A stretch of DNA of 64,000 nucleotides from the NCBI RefSeq assembly GCF_006540305.1, contig NZ_BJOR01000001.1:2418001-2482000 (forward strand). Direction: 5' to 3'. Positions 34,487 to 41,955 of the stretch are shown one piece after another. The DNA is from Streptomyces sp. 6-11-2 (GTDB lineage: Bacteria > Actinomycetota > Actinomycetes > Streptomycetales > Streptomycetaceae). Positions within the stretch are counted from its first letter, which is position 1. Each line of letters begins with the position of its first letter. Both the position numbers and the translations under genes were made by a program. The notes below the pieces were generated by a model. That model was not told where the DNA came from. It was given only the letters and a program-made list of their open reading frames with translations, and ran no database searches.

Positions 34487-35308
34487 ATGGCGGACAGGCG
34501 GACGGACCCGAGCGGCGTGGACACCGGAACGGCGGAGAACCGGGGGACCTCCGTCCTGCGCAACGGGATCTCCGTCCTGCTCTGCTTCAGCGCGCGGGAG
34601 CCCCTGCTCGGGGTCACCGACATCGCCGCCCGGGTCGGTCTGCACAAGAGCACCGTCTCCCGCATCCTCGCCACCCTGGAGCAGGCCGGCCTGGTCGAAC
34701 GGGCCGCCGGCTCCCGGCGTTTCCGGCTCGGCCTGGGCGTGATCGCCATGGCCGGGCCCCTGCTCGCGGACCTCGACGTGCGCCGCGTCGCCCACCCGGT
34801 GCTGCGGGATCTGACCCGGCGCACCGGTGAGACCTCGGCGCTGATGCTGTGGAACGGCACCGAGGCCGTGTGCGTCGAGCAGGTCCCCAGCCCTCACGAG
34901 GTCAAGCACACCACCGCGCTGGGCACCCGGTACGACACCGCCGCCAGTTCGTCGGTGCGGGTGTTCCTGGCCCAGCTGCCCGGCGGCACCGTCCGCGCCC
35001 TGCTCACCAGCGGCACGCTGGTCCTGCCCGGGCTCGACGAGACGGTGCTCCAGGCGTATCTGTCCCAGCTCGACGCGATGCACGGGCAGGGCTACGCCAC
35101 GAACTTCGGGGAGACCTCGTTGCAGGAGGCCGGCGTGGCCGCACCGGTCTTCGACCACCGTGGCGAGGTGGCCGCGGCCGTTCTCACCTCGGCGCCCCGC
35201 TTCCGCGTCTCCCCCGACCTGCTGCCGGTTCTCGGCGAGGCGGTACGCGCCGCCGCCGACCAGGTGACCCGCCGACTCGGCGGCCACGACCCGGACCGGC
35301 CACGGTGA
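34487..35308 (+). CDS. IclR-family transcriptional regulator
   Basis: A 273-residue regulator: N-terminal winged helix at about residues 20-85 (RNGISVLLCFSAREPLLGVT, AARVGLHKSTVSRILATLEQ) and C-terminal GAF-like effector domain (HTTALGTRYDTAASSSVRVF, TNFGETSLQEAGVAAPVFDH). ATG 34487 has GAGGGAG upstream. Third gene in line after the symporter and creatinase, so it probably controls that unit, possibly sensing creatine or a relative. Activator or repressor action cannot be told. Confidence 0.92.
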   Translation: MADRRTDPSGVDTGTAENRGTSVLRNGISVLLCFSAREPLLGVTDIAARVGLHKSTVSRILATLEQAGLVERAAGSRRFRLGLGVIAMAGPLLADLDVRRVAHPVLRDLTRRTGETSALMLWNGTEAVCVEQVPSPHEVKHTTALGTRYDTAASSSVRVFLAQLPGGTVRALLTSGTLVLPGLDETVLQAYLSQLDAMHGQGYATNFGETSLQEAGVAAPVFDHRGEVAAAVLTSAPRFRVSPDLLPVLGEAVRAAADQVTRRLGGHDPDRPR

Positions 35309-35922
35309 CGGGGACGACCGCGCGGAACGCGCCCCGCCCGTCCATGCCCCACCCGCACCACGCCGGAGAGGCCCGGGGCGGACCCTTCCCGTGACGCACC
35401 GGACACATCGCGCCCCGGCGAGTGCCACAACGCCCGGACGAGCCGCCCCCAGCCGGACGGCACCACGGCAGCCCGACACCACGGCAGCCCAGCAGCCCGA
35501 CACCACGGCAGCCCGGCAGCCCGGCAGCCGCAACCCCGTACACCCGACGGCCAAAGGCCGAACACACCGCACTCCCGGCGGTCCGCCCAGGCGGTTCCGC
35601 GGGACGCCGGAGCCGCCAGCCACCACCCCGCCCCGACCCGGTCTTCAGGACAGCCCGGCGTGAAAGGTCCGGGGAAGATCCCTCCAAGGGCGCACCCGGC
35701 ACATCGCGCCCCCGGCCCGGCACCACGGCGCGCAGTACCCACCGCCGGCCGGCGCCACGGCGACCCGGCGGCCACAACCCCGGACTCCCAGCCGCCGAAG
35801 ACCGAACGCGCCGCACTCCCGGCGGTCCGCCCAAGCGGTTCGGCGGGAGTTCGGCGCGTTCGCCGGGCGCTGCCCGGCCGGTGCCGACCGGGCCGGGGAT
35901 ACCCGGTGCTACCCGGCCAGTG
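35309..35922. other. 614-base gap with an internally duplicated GC-rich spacer
   Basis: No gene is supported. The right half repeats the left with indels: CACATCGCGCCCC-like sequence at 35404 recurs at 35700, and a 38-base block at 35567-35604 recurs at 35811-35848 with only a few changes (core CCGCACTCCCGGCGGTCCGC). The left copy also has short tandem ACCACGGCAGCCCGAC units at about 35459-35515. The repeats generate open frames on several strands that look spurious. Confidence 0.6.
35567..35848. repeat. Direct repeat pair (about 38 bp, offset 244 bp)
   Basis: Copy 1 is at 35567-35604 and copy 2 at 35811-35848. They differ at about three positions (for example CCCAGG against CCCAAG). The flanks are also related, so the whole spacer seems to be a decayed tandem duplication. 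Confidence 0.8.
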
Positions 35923-36798
35923 TCAGCCGTGGCTCGTGGTGAGTGAGCCGGGTGCTTCGATGCGCTCGATGTGCCGGATCTCCTTGACGGTCCCGGCCGT
36001 GTGGGCCGCGATCTCCTCCAGCGTCGTGATCCACATGCCGTCCAGGGCGCGCACGTCCTCGATCAGCCGTTCCAGGGCCGCCGCCCTGGAGGGGCGGCCG
36101 GAGATGAAGGGGTGGTTGGTCAGGACGAAGCAGCCGCTCTCGGCGTGGTGCGCCTGTGCCTCCAGCAGCCACATCTCGTGCACCTTGCGCGGACTCTCGA
36201 TCACCCCGCTGCCCGTCCAGCCCGGGTAGAAGGCGTACTGCTCCCAGTCGTCCAGGCCCCAGTCGACCGGGATCTCGACCAGGTCGCCCGTCGTGCCGGT
36301 GCCGTGCAGCCGGTACGGGGTGTCGCCGTCGAGGAGACTGGAGTCGTATTGGAAGCCGCGCTCGATGAGCAGGTCCGGCGTGTGCCAGTTCATCTCCCAC
36401 CACGGGGCCCGGTAGCCGGCCGGGCGGATGCCGAGCCGGTCCAGCGCCTCCAGGCCGCGGTCGAGGTACTCGGCCTCCCGCGCCGCGTCGATGCCCTGCA
36501 TCGGCTCGTGGAGGTAGCCGTGGTGCGCCACCTCGTGTCCCTCGTCGACGATGCTCCGCACCATGTCGGGATAGGTGTCGGCGGTGAATCCGGGGACGAA
36601 GAACGTGGCCTTCACGTCCTGGCGCCGCAGCAGGCGCAGCAGCCTGGGCACGCCGGCCCGCGGGCCGTAGGCCTGGTGGGTCATCAGCGACATCCGCGAC
36701 GAGGCCGAGGGGTCGTGCGCGAGGACGCACGACTCGGCGTCGACGTCGAAGGTGAACGCGGCGGCGGCGCGGCGGCCGTCAGGCCAGGGGAAGTTCAT
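35923..36798 (-). CDS. NodB-fold (polysaccharide deacetylase family) hydrolase
   Basis: A 291-residue cytoplasmic member of carbohydrate esterase family 4 fold. The metal triad is visible: FTFDVDAES (Asp) and EVAHHGYLHEP (HxxxH). RPAGYRAPWWEMNWHTPDLL and ILTNHP-like VLTNHPFISGRPSR match motifs 3 and 5. There is no signal peptide, and overall it resembles the Helicobacter PgdA/allantoinase-like branch, which includes amidases acting on small C-N substrates. Its ATG 36798 lies inside the 3' end of the NCS1 permease gene (20-base overlap), so the pair is co-translated. A small imported heterocycle, ureide or amide is therefore a likelier substrate than peptidoglycan; that is inference. Confidence 0.85.
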   Translation of the reverse strand: MNFPWPDGRRAAAAFTFDVDAESCVLAHDPSASSRMSLMTHQAYGPRAGVPRLLRLLRRQDVKATFFVPGFTADTYPDMVRSIVDEGHEVAHHGYLHEPMQGIDAAREAEYLDRGLEALDRLGIRPAGYRAPWWEMNWHTPDLLIERGFQYDSSLLDGDTPYRLHGTGTTGDLVEIPVDWGLDDWEQYAFYPGWTGSGVIESPRKVHEMWLLEAQAHHAESGCFVLTNHPFISGRPSRAAALERLIEDVRALDGMWITTLEEIAAHTAGTVKEIRHIERIEAPGSLTTSHG

Positions 36799-38269
36799 CG
36801 TCGGTCCTTTCCGGGACGGAGGGGAGGGCGGCGGACTGGGCCGGGCGTGCCGCACGCGGTCCGAGCACCGCGTAGACCGTCGCGCTGGTGACGCCGCCGG
36901 CCAGCCACGACAGGTCCACGCCGCCGAGGGCGACGGCGACGGGCCCCTGGAAGAACGGGATCATCCCGTACATGAACAGCCAGGTGGCGAGGACGCCGGC
37001 GAAGAACGCGGTGTAACCGGCCCAGTTGACGTTGGGAAGCCGCCTCGTGCCCACGGGGTCGAAGAGCCGCTCGACCTGGATCGAGCCGCGCTCGACCCGG
37101 TAGTAGTGGACGAGCATGATGCCGCCCCACGTGGACACCCAGGCCACCAGGCCGACCAGCCAGGTGTCGAGGACGGAGGCGAAGTCCGACTGGTAGATGA
37201 AGAAGACCACGGCGGCCATGGAGAGCACGCCGACCACGCTGCTCAGCGTGCGCCGCGGCACCCGGATGTCCAGGGCCTGGGTGGCGACGGTGAAGGTGTA
37301 GATGTTCAGGATGTTGGTCGCCACGGGGCCGTGCAGGACGAGCAGCAGCACGGGGATGGCGAGCGCCCCGAAGTTGTCGACGATGAGGCGGCCCGGGTCG
37401 ACGGAGCCGTTCTTGGTGGCGAGGGTGGCGCCGAGCACCCCCAGCCACACCACGGGGATGAACTGCCCGAGGGTGCTTGCCAGATAGAGCCGGCTCCGGG
37501 GCATGCTCGTGCTGACGAAACGCGAGTAGTCCGCCGCGTAGGTGAACCAGGTGATGCCCCAGCCGATGCCGATCGCGGTCATCACCCCGGTCATGGCGGC
37601 CAGGCGCGCGCCGCCGGTGAGCACGTGTCCGGGCGGACCCGCGTACGACCAGTCGATGTGCAGGAAGAACCAGGCCACCACCGACATGGCCACCAGGACC
37701 ACGATGGTGGGCGGCACCGTCCAGCGTTCGAAGGCGGAGATCGCGCGGTAGCCGATCCACGAGATGCACACCTGGACCGCCATGATCACGGCCGCCACGG
37801 CGATCTTCCACACGTGGTTGGCGCCGTGCGGATCGACCAGGCCGATCTTGCCCAGCAGGGCCATGACCAGGTCGAGGATGATCCAGGTGTTGACCGAGCA
37901 CCAGCCGATCGCCAGGAACGCCTGGATGGCGGCGGGCAGATAGTTGCCGCGACGCCCGAAGGCGGCGCGCCCCAGGACCATGCCGGTCACACCGGTGCGC
38001 TGGCCCATGAGGACGAAGACGCCGAAGAAGGCCATGCCGATGAGGTTGCCGACGATCAGCACGACGAGCGTGTCGGACAGGCCCAGACCGAGCTGGATGC
38101 CGAGCGCGCCCAGGACCCAGTTGATCGGGGCGATGTTGGCGCCGCACCAGATCCAGAACTGGCCGGACACGCTGTTGGTCCGGGCCGACTCCGGGACGGG
38201 CTGCAACGCGGCCTCGACCTCGGGGACGGTGGACGGTGGCGGGGACGAGGGTGCGGGAGAAGCAGACAT
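36779..38269 (-). CDS. NCS1-family permease (cytosine/purine/hydantoin/allantoin type)
   Basis: A 496-residue, 12-helix nucleobase:cation symporter-1 protein. Signatures include GANIAPINWVLGALG in helix 1, AIQAFLAIGWCSVNTWIILD in helix 3, and TWFTYAADYSRFVSTSMPRS in the helix 6-7 region. Transported ligands in the family are cytosine, purines, uracil, allantoin, hydantoins and thiamine. ATG 38269 has GGGGG upstream. It diverges from the PucR-type regulator and is coupled to the NodB-fold hydrolase, suggesting uptake and hydrolysis of a nitrogen heterocycle or ureide as nitrogen source. Given the creatinase cluster next door, creatinine-type ligands are also possible, but nothing in the sequence proves it. 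Confidence 0.92.
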   Translation of the reverse strand: MSASPAPSSPPPSTVPEVEAALQPVPESARTNSVSGQFWIWCGANIAPINWVLGALGIQLGLGLSDTLVVLIVGNLIGMAFFGVFVLMGQRTGVTGMVLGRAAFGRRGNYLPAAIQAFLAIGWCSVNTWIILDLVMALLGKIGLVDPHGANHVWKIAVAAVIMAVQVCISWIGYRAISAFERWTVPPTIVVLVAMSVVAWFFLHIDWSYAGPPGHVLTGGARLAAMTGVMTAIGIGWGITWFTYAADYSRFVSTSMPRSRLYLASTLGQFIPVVWLGVLGATLATKNGSVDPGRLIVDNFGALAIPVLLLVLHGPVATNILNIYTFTVATQALDIRVPRRTLSSVVGVLSMAAVVFFIYQSDFASVLDTWLVGLVAWVSTWGGIMLVHYYRVERGSIQVERLFDPVGTRRLPNVNWAGYTAFFAGVLATWLFMYGMIPFFQGPVAVALGGVDLSWLAGGVTSATVYAVLGPRAARPAQSAALPSVPERTDDELPLA

Positions 38270-38349
38270 GGGTTGACCCCCAGGTTGAGGCGGCCTGTTC
38301 GCACGCTGGGCGGGCCGCTTGCCCCGCAATCCTGGTGGTCCCGGTCACA

Positions 38350-38384
38350 CGGAACAAGAAACGATCTGTCATACAGTTGTTCCG
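38350..38384. promoter_or_regulatory. Nested inverted repeats between the permease and PucR genes
   Basis: Perfect outer arms CGGAACAA (38350-38357) and TTGTTCCG (38377-38384) are separated by 19 bases and enclose a second small repeat CTGT-CAT-ACAG (38366-38376). The element lies 20 bases before the PucR start and overlaps the predicted leftward permease promoter, so it is a strong operator candidate for PucR. Confidence 0.7.
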
Positions 38385-38397
38385 CCGTGCTAAACAA
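38368..38397 (-). promoter_or_regulatory. Candidate promoter of the permease-deacetylase operon
   Basis: Read leftward: -35 TTGTTT (38397-38392), 18-base spacer, -10 TATGAC (38373-38368). The -10 lacks the final T of the consensus, which fits an activated promoter. It is embedded in the nested inverted repeats. Confidence 0.4.
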
Positions 38398-38403
38398 ATC
38401 GTC

Positions 38404-39918
38404 ATGCTGATGTCGCTGTCGCGGGTCCTCGCCCATCCGAGCCTCGCACCGGCCGAGCCACGGGTCCTGGCCGGATCGCGGGGTCTGGAGCGGACCGTGC
38501 GCTGGCTCCACTCCAGCGAGGTCCTGGAGGTGGCGCCGCTGCTGCGCGGCGGTGAGCTGCTGCTGACCGGCGGCACCATGCTGGCCCGCGCGAGCGAGGA
38601 CGAGCAGCGCGCGTACGTCCGGAGCCTGGCCGTCCGGGGAGTCGCGGGCGTCGCGATCGAGACCGGCGGCGAACTCCGGGAGGTTCCGGCGCCGCTCGTC
38701 GAGGAGGCGGCCGCGCGGGACTTCCCCGTCGTCGAGCTGCGGCGGGTGGTCCCGTTCGTGGAGGTCGCCGAAGTGATCAACGGCGCCCTGATCAACGACT
38801 CCGTGGCACGGCTGCGCTCGGTGGACGCGCTCTCCCAGGAGCAGTCCGAACTGCTCGCCGAGGGCGCCGGCGTGCAGGAGGTGCTGGACGCGCTCGTGCG
38901 GCACACGTCGACGGCGGCCGCCGTCTTCGACGCGAACGACCGGCTCATCACCGTCAGCGGCCCCGAGAAGGACCCGGGGAGCGGGCCCGCGCGGGAGGAG
39001 CCGACCCCGTTCGGCGGCATGGGGACGCGGCTGACGATCCGCGGGGTCCCCGCGGCCACCCTCGTGCTCTACCCGGACGCCGACGCGGACGTCGAGACGC
39101 TGGAACTGGCCCAGGACCGGACGGTGGAGGCCCTGAAGCTGGCACTGCTGCGGTTCCGGCCGCCGGGCCCGCGGGAGTTCGCCGCGAGTGAACTCGTCCG
39201 GCTGGCCGCCGCGGACGGCGCCCATCCGCAACGGATCCGCCGGCTGGGCGTGTCGATCGGTTTCAGCGCCGACGCGCCGGTCATCGGGGTGGCCGCCCGC
39301 GCCACCGGGCCGTCGGCCGAACTGCGCCGCCTGGACGAACTGCTGTCCCGCTACGGCCGGACCGCGGTCGACGTGCCGTCCCCGCTCGCCGTGCACACAC
39401 TCCTGTCACTGCGGGACCGTGACGGCGCCGCCGGCCTGCGGGCCCGGCTCGTCGCCGATCTCACCGAGTGGCGCTCGTCCGACCGGACGGCGATCGCGGT
39501 CGGCCCGCTGATGCCGGCCCTGGAGGACGCGGCCGTCTCGCTGGGCGCGGCGCTGGAGTGCGTGCGCCGCCCCACGCGCGCGTTCCGGGCCGGGGTGGTC
39601 GACGCCACCGAGCTGAGTGCGGAGCGGCTGCTGCTCGACGACGAGCTGCGCATCCCGGCGGAGCGGCTCGTACGGGAACAGCTCGGGCTCCTGCTCACCC
39701 TGCGGCACGAGGAACGCGACCTCCTGCTCACCACCCTGGAGACGTATTTCGAGACCGGCTTCAACAAGACCCGCGCGGCGGCGGAACTGCATCTGCAACG
39801 CCAGTCCCTCTACGCGCGGTTGCAGCGCGCGTTCGACCTCCTGGGCGGCGATCCGACGGGAACGCCCCGGGCGCTGGCCCTGCACCTGGCGCTGCGCGTC
39901 CACCGCCGGCTCGTCTGA
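38404..39918 (+). CDS. PucR-family transcriptional regulator
   Basis: A 504-residue regulator. The N-terminal PucR domain occupies about residues 1-125 (LAGSRGLERTVRWLHSSEVL, GGELLLTGGTML). A central GGDEF-like/CdaR region follows, and the C-terminal HTH_30 ends the protein (TLETYFETGFNKTRAAAELH, LQRQSLYARLQRAFDLLGGD). The family controls purine, ureide and amino-acid catabolism. ATG 38404 or ATG 38410 may start translation; neither has an SD. It diverges from the NCS1 permease operon, which is the expected target. It is convergent with the aldolase gene. Confidence 0.9.
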   Translation: MLMSLSRVLAHPSLAPAEPRVLAGSRGLERTVRWLHSSEVLEVAPLLRGGELLLTGGTMLARASEDEQRAYVRSLAVRGVAGVAIETGGELREVPAPLVEEAAARDFPVVELRRVVPFVEVAEVINGALINDSVARLRSVDALSQEQSELLAEGAGVQEVLDALVRHTSTAAAVFDANDRLITVSGPEKDPGSGPAREEPTPFGGMGTRLTIRGVPAATLVLYPDADADVETLELAQDRTVEALKLALLRFRPPGPREFAASELVRLAAADGAHPQRIRRLGVSIGFSADAPVIGVAARATGPSAELRRLDELLSRYGRTAVDVPSPLAVHTLLSLRDRDGAAGLRARLVADLTEWRSSDRTAIAVGPLMPALEDAAVSLGAALECVRRPTRAFRAGVVDATELSAERLLLDDELRIPAERLVREQLGLLLTLRHEERDLLLTTLETYFETGFNKTRAAAELHLQRQSLYARLQRAFDLLGGDPTGTPRALALHLALRVHRRLV

Positions 39919-39951
39919 CCGCGGCGCCCGCCGGGGCCGGCCGGGTGCTGG

Positions 39952-40755
39952 TCAGTCCTTGTAGTCGGGGCAGGTCCGGTCGAGCAGGCGCAGCAGCGCC
40001 GCCCAGGCGAGTTCGTAGGCGTCGACGTCCTCGAAGTCCGAGGTCGCCTCGCCCGCGAGCTGCTGGGCGGTGTACTCGCAGACCTCGGCCGGCGGGACGA
40101 CGAGGGGGCCGCCGCCCGCCTGCGCGGTCACCTGGATCTCGCAGGCCTTCTCCAGGTAGTACATGCGCAGGAACGCCTGGGCCGCGCTCTCGCCGACCGT
40201 CAGCAGCCCGTGGTTGCGGAGGATCAGGGCGGGGTGGCCGCCGATGTCCGCGACGAGGCGTCGCTGTTCGTCGAGGTTGAGGGCGACGCCCTCGTAGTCG
40301 TGGTAGCCGACCCGGTTGTGGAACTCCATCGACATCTGGTTGACCGGCAGCAGCCCGTCGCGCTGGGCGGCGACGGCGCAGCCCGCCTTGGTGTGGGTGT
40401 GCAGCACGCACCGCGCGTCCTCGCGTGCGGCGTGGATCGCGCTGTGGATGACGAAACCGGCCGGGTTGACCGGGTACGGGGTCGCCTCGACCGGGTTGCC
40501 GGACAGGTCGATCTTCACCAGGTTCGAGGCGGTGATCTCCTCGAACAGCAGGCCGTAGGGGTTGATCAGGAAGTGGTGGTCCGGGCCCGGCAGCCGCATC
40601 GAGATGTGCGTGAAGATCAGGTCGGTCATGCGGAAGTGCGCGACGAGCCGGTAGACGGCGGCCAGTTCGCGGCGCAGTCGCAGCTCCTCTGCTGCCGGAT
40701 CGAGGGCCGACGCGGCCGGGCTCCGGGTGGCGGGTGTGCTCAGCAGGTCGGTCAT
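39952..40755 (-). CDS. Class II aldolase/adducin family protein
   Basis: A 267-residue zinc-dependent aldolase-fold protein. The metal site is visible in LHTHTKAGCAV and LRNHGLLTVGES, with FTHISMRLPGPDHHFLINPY near the N-terminus. Fuculose-phosphate and rhamnulose-phosphate aldolases, ribulose-phosphate epimerases and some decarboxylases share this fold; a phosphate-binding set was not evident, so the activity is open. ATG 40755 has GAAGGAG. It follows the D-2-hydroxyacid dehydrogenase by 20 bases on the same strand, so both probably act on one hydroxy-acid or keto-acid substrate. Confidence 0.9.
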   Translation of the reverse strand: MTDLLSTPATRSPAASALDPAAEELRLRRELAAVYRLVAHFRMTDLIFTHISMRLPGPDHHFLINPYGLLFEEITASNLVKIDLSGNPVEATPYPVNPAGFVIHSAIHAAREDARCVLHTHTKAGCAVAAQRDGLLPVNQMSMEFHNRVGYHDYEGVALNLDEQRRLVADIGGHPALILRNHGLLTVGESAAQAFLRMYYLEKACEIQVTAQAGGGPLVVPPAEVCEYTAQQLAGEATSDFEDVDAYELAWAALLRLLDRTCPDYKD

Positions 40756-40775
40756 GGGGGCTCCTTCGGGACGGT

Positions 40776-41747
40776 TCAGACCTCGGGGTCGACGACGGGC
40801 GTGAGGGGGCGGCCGGTGCGCTGCCAGGCGATGACGTTCTCGGCGGGCTCGCACACGTACGCGCGGTGCGAGGCGTCGGACAGGAAGGCGCTGTGCGGTG
40901 ACAGCTGGATGCGCGGGTGGCCGCACAGCGGGTCGCCGGCGGGCGGGGGCTCCACGGGCAGGACGTCGAGGGCGGCTCCGGTGAGCCGGCCGCTGTCGAG
41001 CGCCCGGAGCAGGGCCTCGGGGTCGACGAGTTCGCCGCGGGAGACGTTCACCAGCAGTCCGCCCGGCCGCATGCGGGCGAGCAGCCCGTCGTCGACCATG
41101 CCCCGGGTCCGGTCGGTGAGCGGGACGTGCAGGGACAGCACGTCCGCCGCGCCCACCAGTTCGTCCAGTTCGAGCCGGTCGACACCGGCCGGCCATCCGG
41201 AGGGGTCGGCCTGCGGGTCGTACGCGGCGAGGCGGCCGAAGACGGGAGCCGCGATCCGGACGAGTTCCCGGGCGATACGGCCCATCCCGACCAGGCCCAG
41301 CGTCAACCCGCCTGCTCGGCGCGGCAGTTCGGCCCTGGCGAAGTCGGTGGCCCAGCCTCCGCCGCGCACCACGGCGTCGGCCTGCGGCAGCCGGCGTACG
41401 AGGGAGAGGGCCGAGGCGAGGGCGTGGACGGCGACGTCCTCGGTGGCGGTGCCGGGCAGGTTGGTCACCCACAGGCCGCGCCGGCGGGCCGCGGCGGCGT
41501 CGATCATGTCGTACCCGGCCGACATGGTGGCGAGGACGCGCAGCCTCGGCAGGCGGTCGAGGAGTGCCTCGTCCACGCACGCGTAGCCGACGATCAGCGC
41601 CACCGCGTCATGAGCCGCGGCCGCGATGGCCCCGGGGTCGCGGCTGCCGGCGATCCGCACGGCGAAACCCGCGTCGGTGAGGAGCCGGACACCCGGCTCC
41701 GGGTCCAGCTCGCCCAGGTCCGTGTAGACGACCACGGGTTGCCCCAC
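40776..41747 (-). CDS. D-2-hydroxyacid dehydrogenase
   Basis: A 323-residue NAD(P)-dependent oxidoreductase. The Rossmann motif GLVGMGRIARELVRIAAPVF is at about residues 149-168. The catalytic Arg lies in VNVSRGELVDPEAL, and the C-terminal His in LSPHSAFLSD. It reduces a 2-keto acid or oxidises the D-hydroxy acid; exact substrate unknown. GAGGAGG stands just before ATG 41747. It heads an operon with the class II aldolase and diverges from the double Lrp/AsnC regulator. Confidence 0.92.
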   Translation of the reverse strand: MGQPVVVYTDLGELDPEPGVRLLTDAGFAVRIAGSRDPGAIAAAAHDAVALIVGYACVDEALLDRLPRLRVLATMSAGYDMIDAAAARRRGLWVTNLPGTATEDVAVHALASALSLVRRLPQADAVVRGGGWATDFARAELPRRAGGLTLGLVGMGRIARELVRIAAPVFGRLAAYDPQADPSGWPAGVDRLELDELVGAADVLSLHVPLTDRTRGMVDDGLLARMRPGGLLVNVSRGELVDPEALLRALDSGRLTGAALDVLPVEPPPAGDPLCGHPRIQLSPHSAFLSDASHRAYVCEPAENVIAWQRTGRPLTPVVDPEV

Positions 41748-41787
41748 GGCGACCTCCTCAACTGATTCGACCGTTTGGAACGCCCTT

Positions 41788-41816
41788 AACCTACGTTTCG
41801 ACTGATCTGATGTCCA
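41788..41816 (-). promoter_or_regulatory. Promoter of the hydroxyacid dehydrogenase-aldolase operon
   Basis: Read leftward: -35 TGGACA (41816-41811), 17-base spacer, -10 TAGGTT (41793-41788). The start would be near 41781, 34 bases before the ATG. TTCGAC- and TGATC-like words recur around it (41763-41835). Confidence 0.65.
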
Positions 41817-41840
41817 TTGGCGATTGACTCGACTGTGCAG

Positions 41841-41879
41841 TGATGCGCATCACCCGCCGGTGGACCCGGCGGGTGATGC
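41841..41879. promoter_or_regulatory. Overlapping palindrome and 14-bp hairpin upstream of the Lrp-type regulator
   Basis: TGATGCGCATCA (41841-41852) is a perfect 12-bp palindrome. Its right half is also the beginning of a perfect 14-bp inverted repeat, GCATCACCCGCCGG (41847-41860) with its complement at 41866-41879 and a five-base loop TGGAC. The two structures exclude each other. The element lies about 75 bases before the regulator start, in the divergent promoter region. Confidence 0.75.
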
Positions 41880-41955
41880 CCGAGAATGACACCGGACCCG
41901 GGCGCCGCCGCACCACGGGCCGACACACCGAAGGAACCGAGGGGGAACAGCCCAG

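Noticed and set aside
35391..36229. Possible small proteins in the 35.3-35.9 kb spacer
   Set aside because: Open frames there are produced by GC-rich repeats, have no SD and give Pro/Arg/Ala-only products in several frames.
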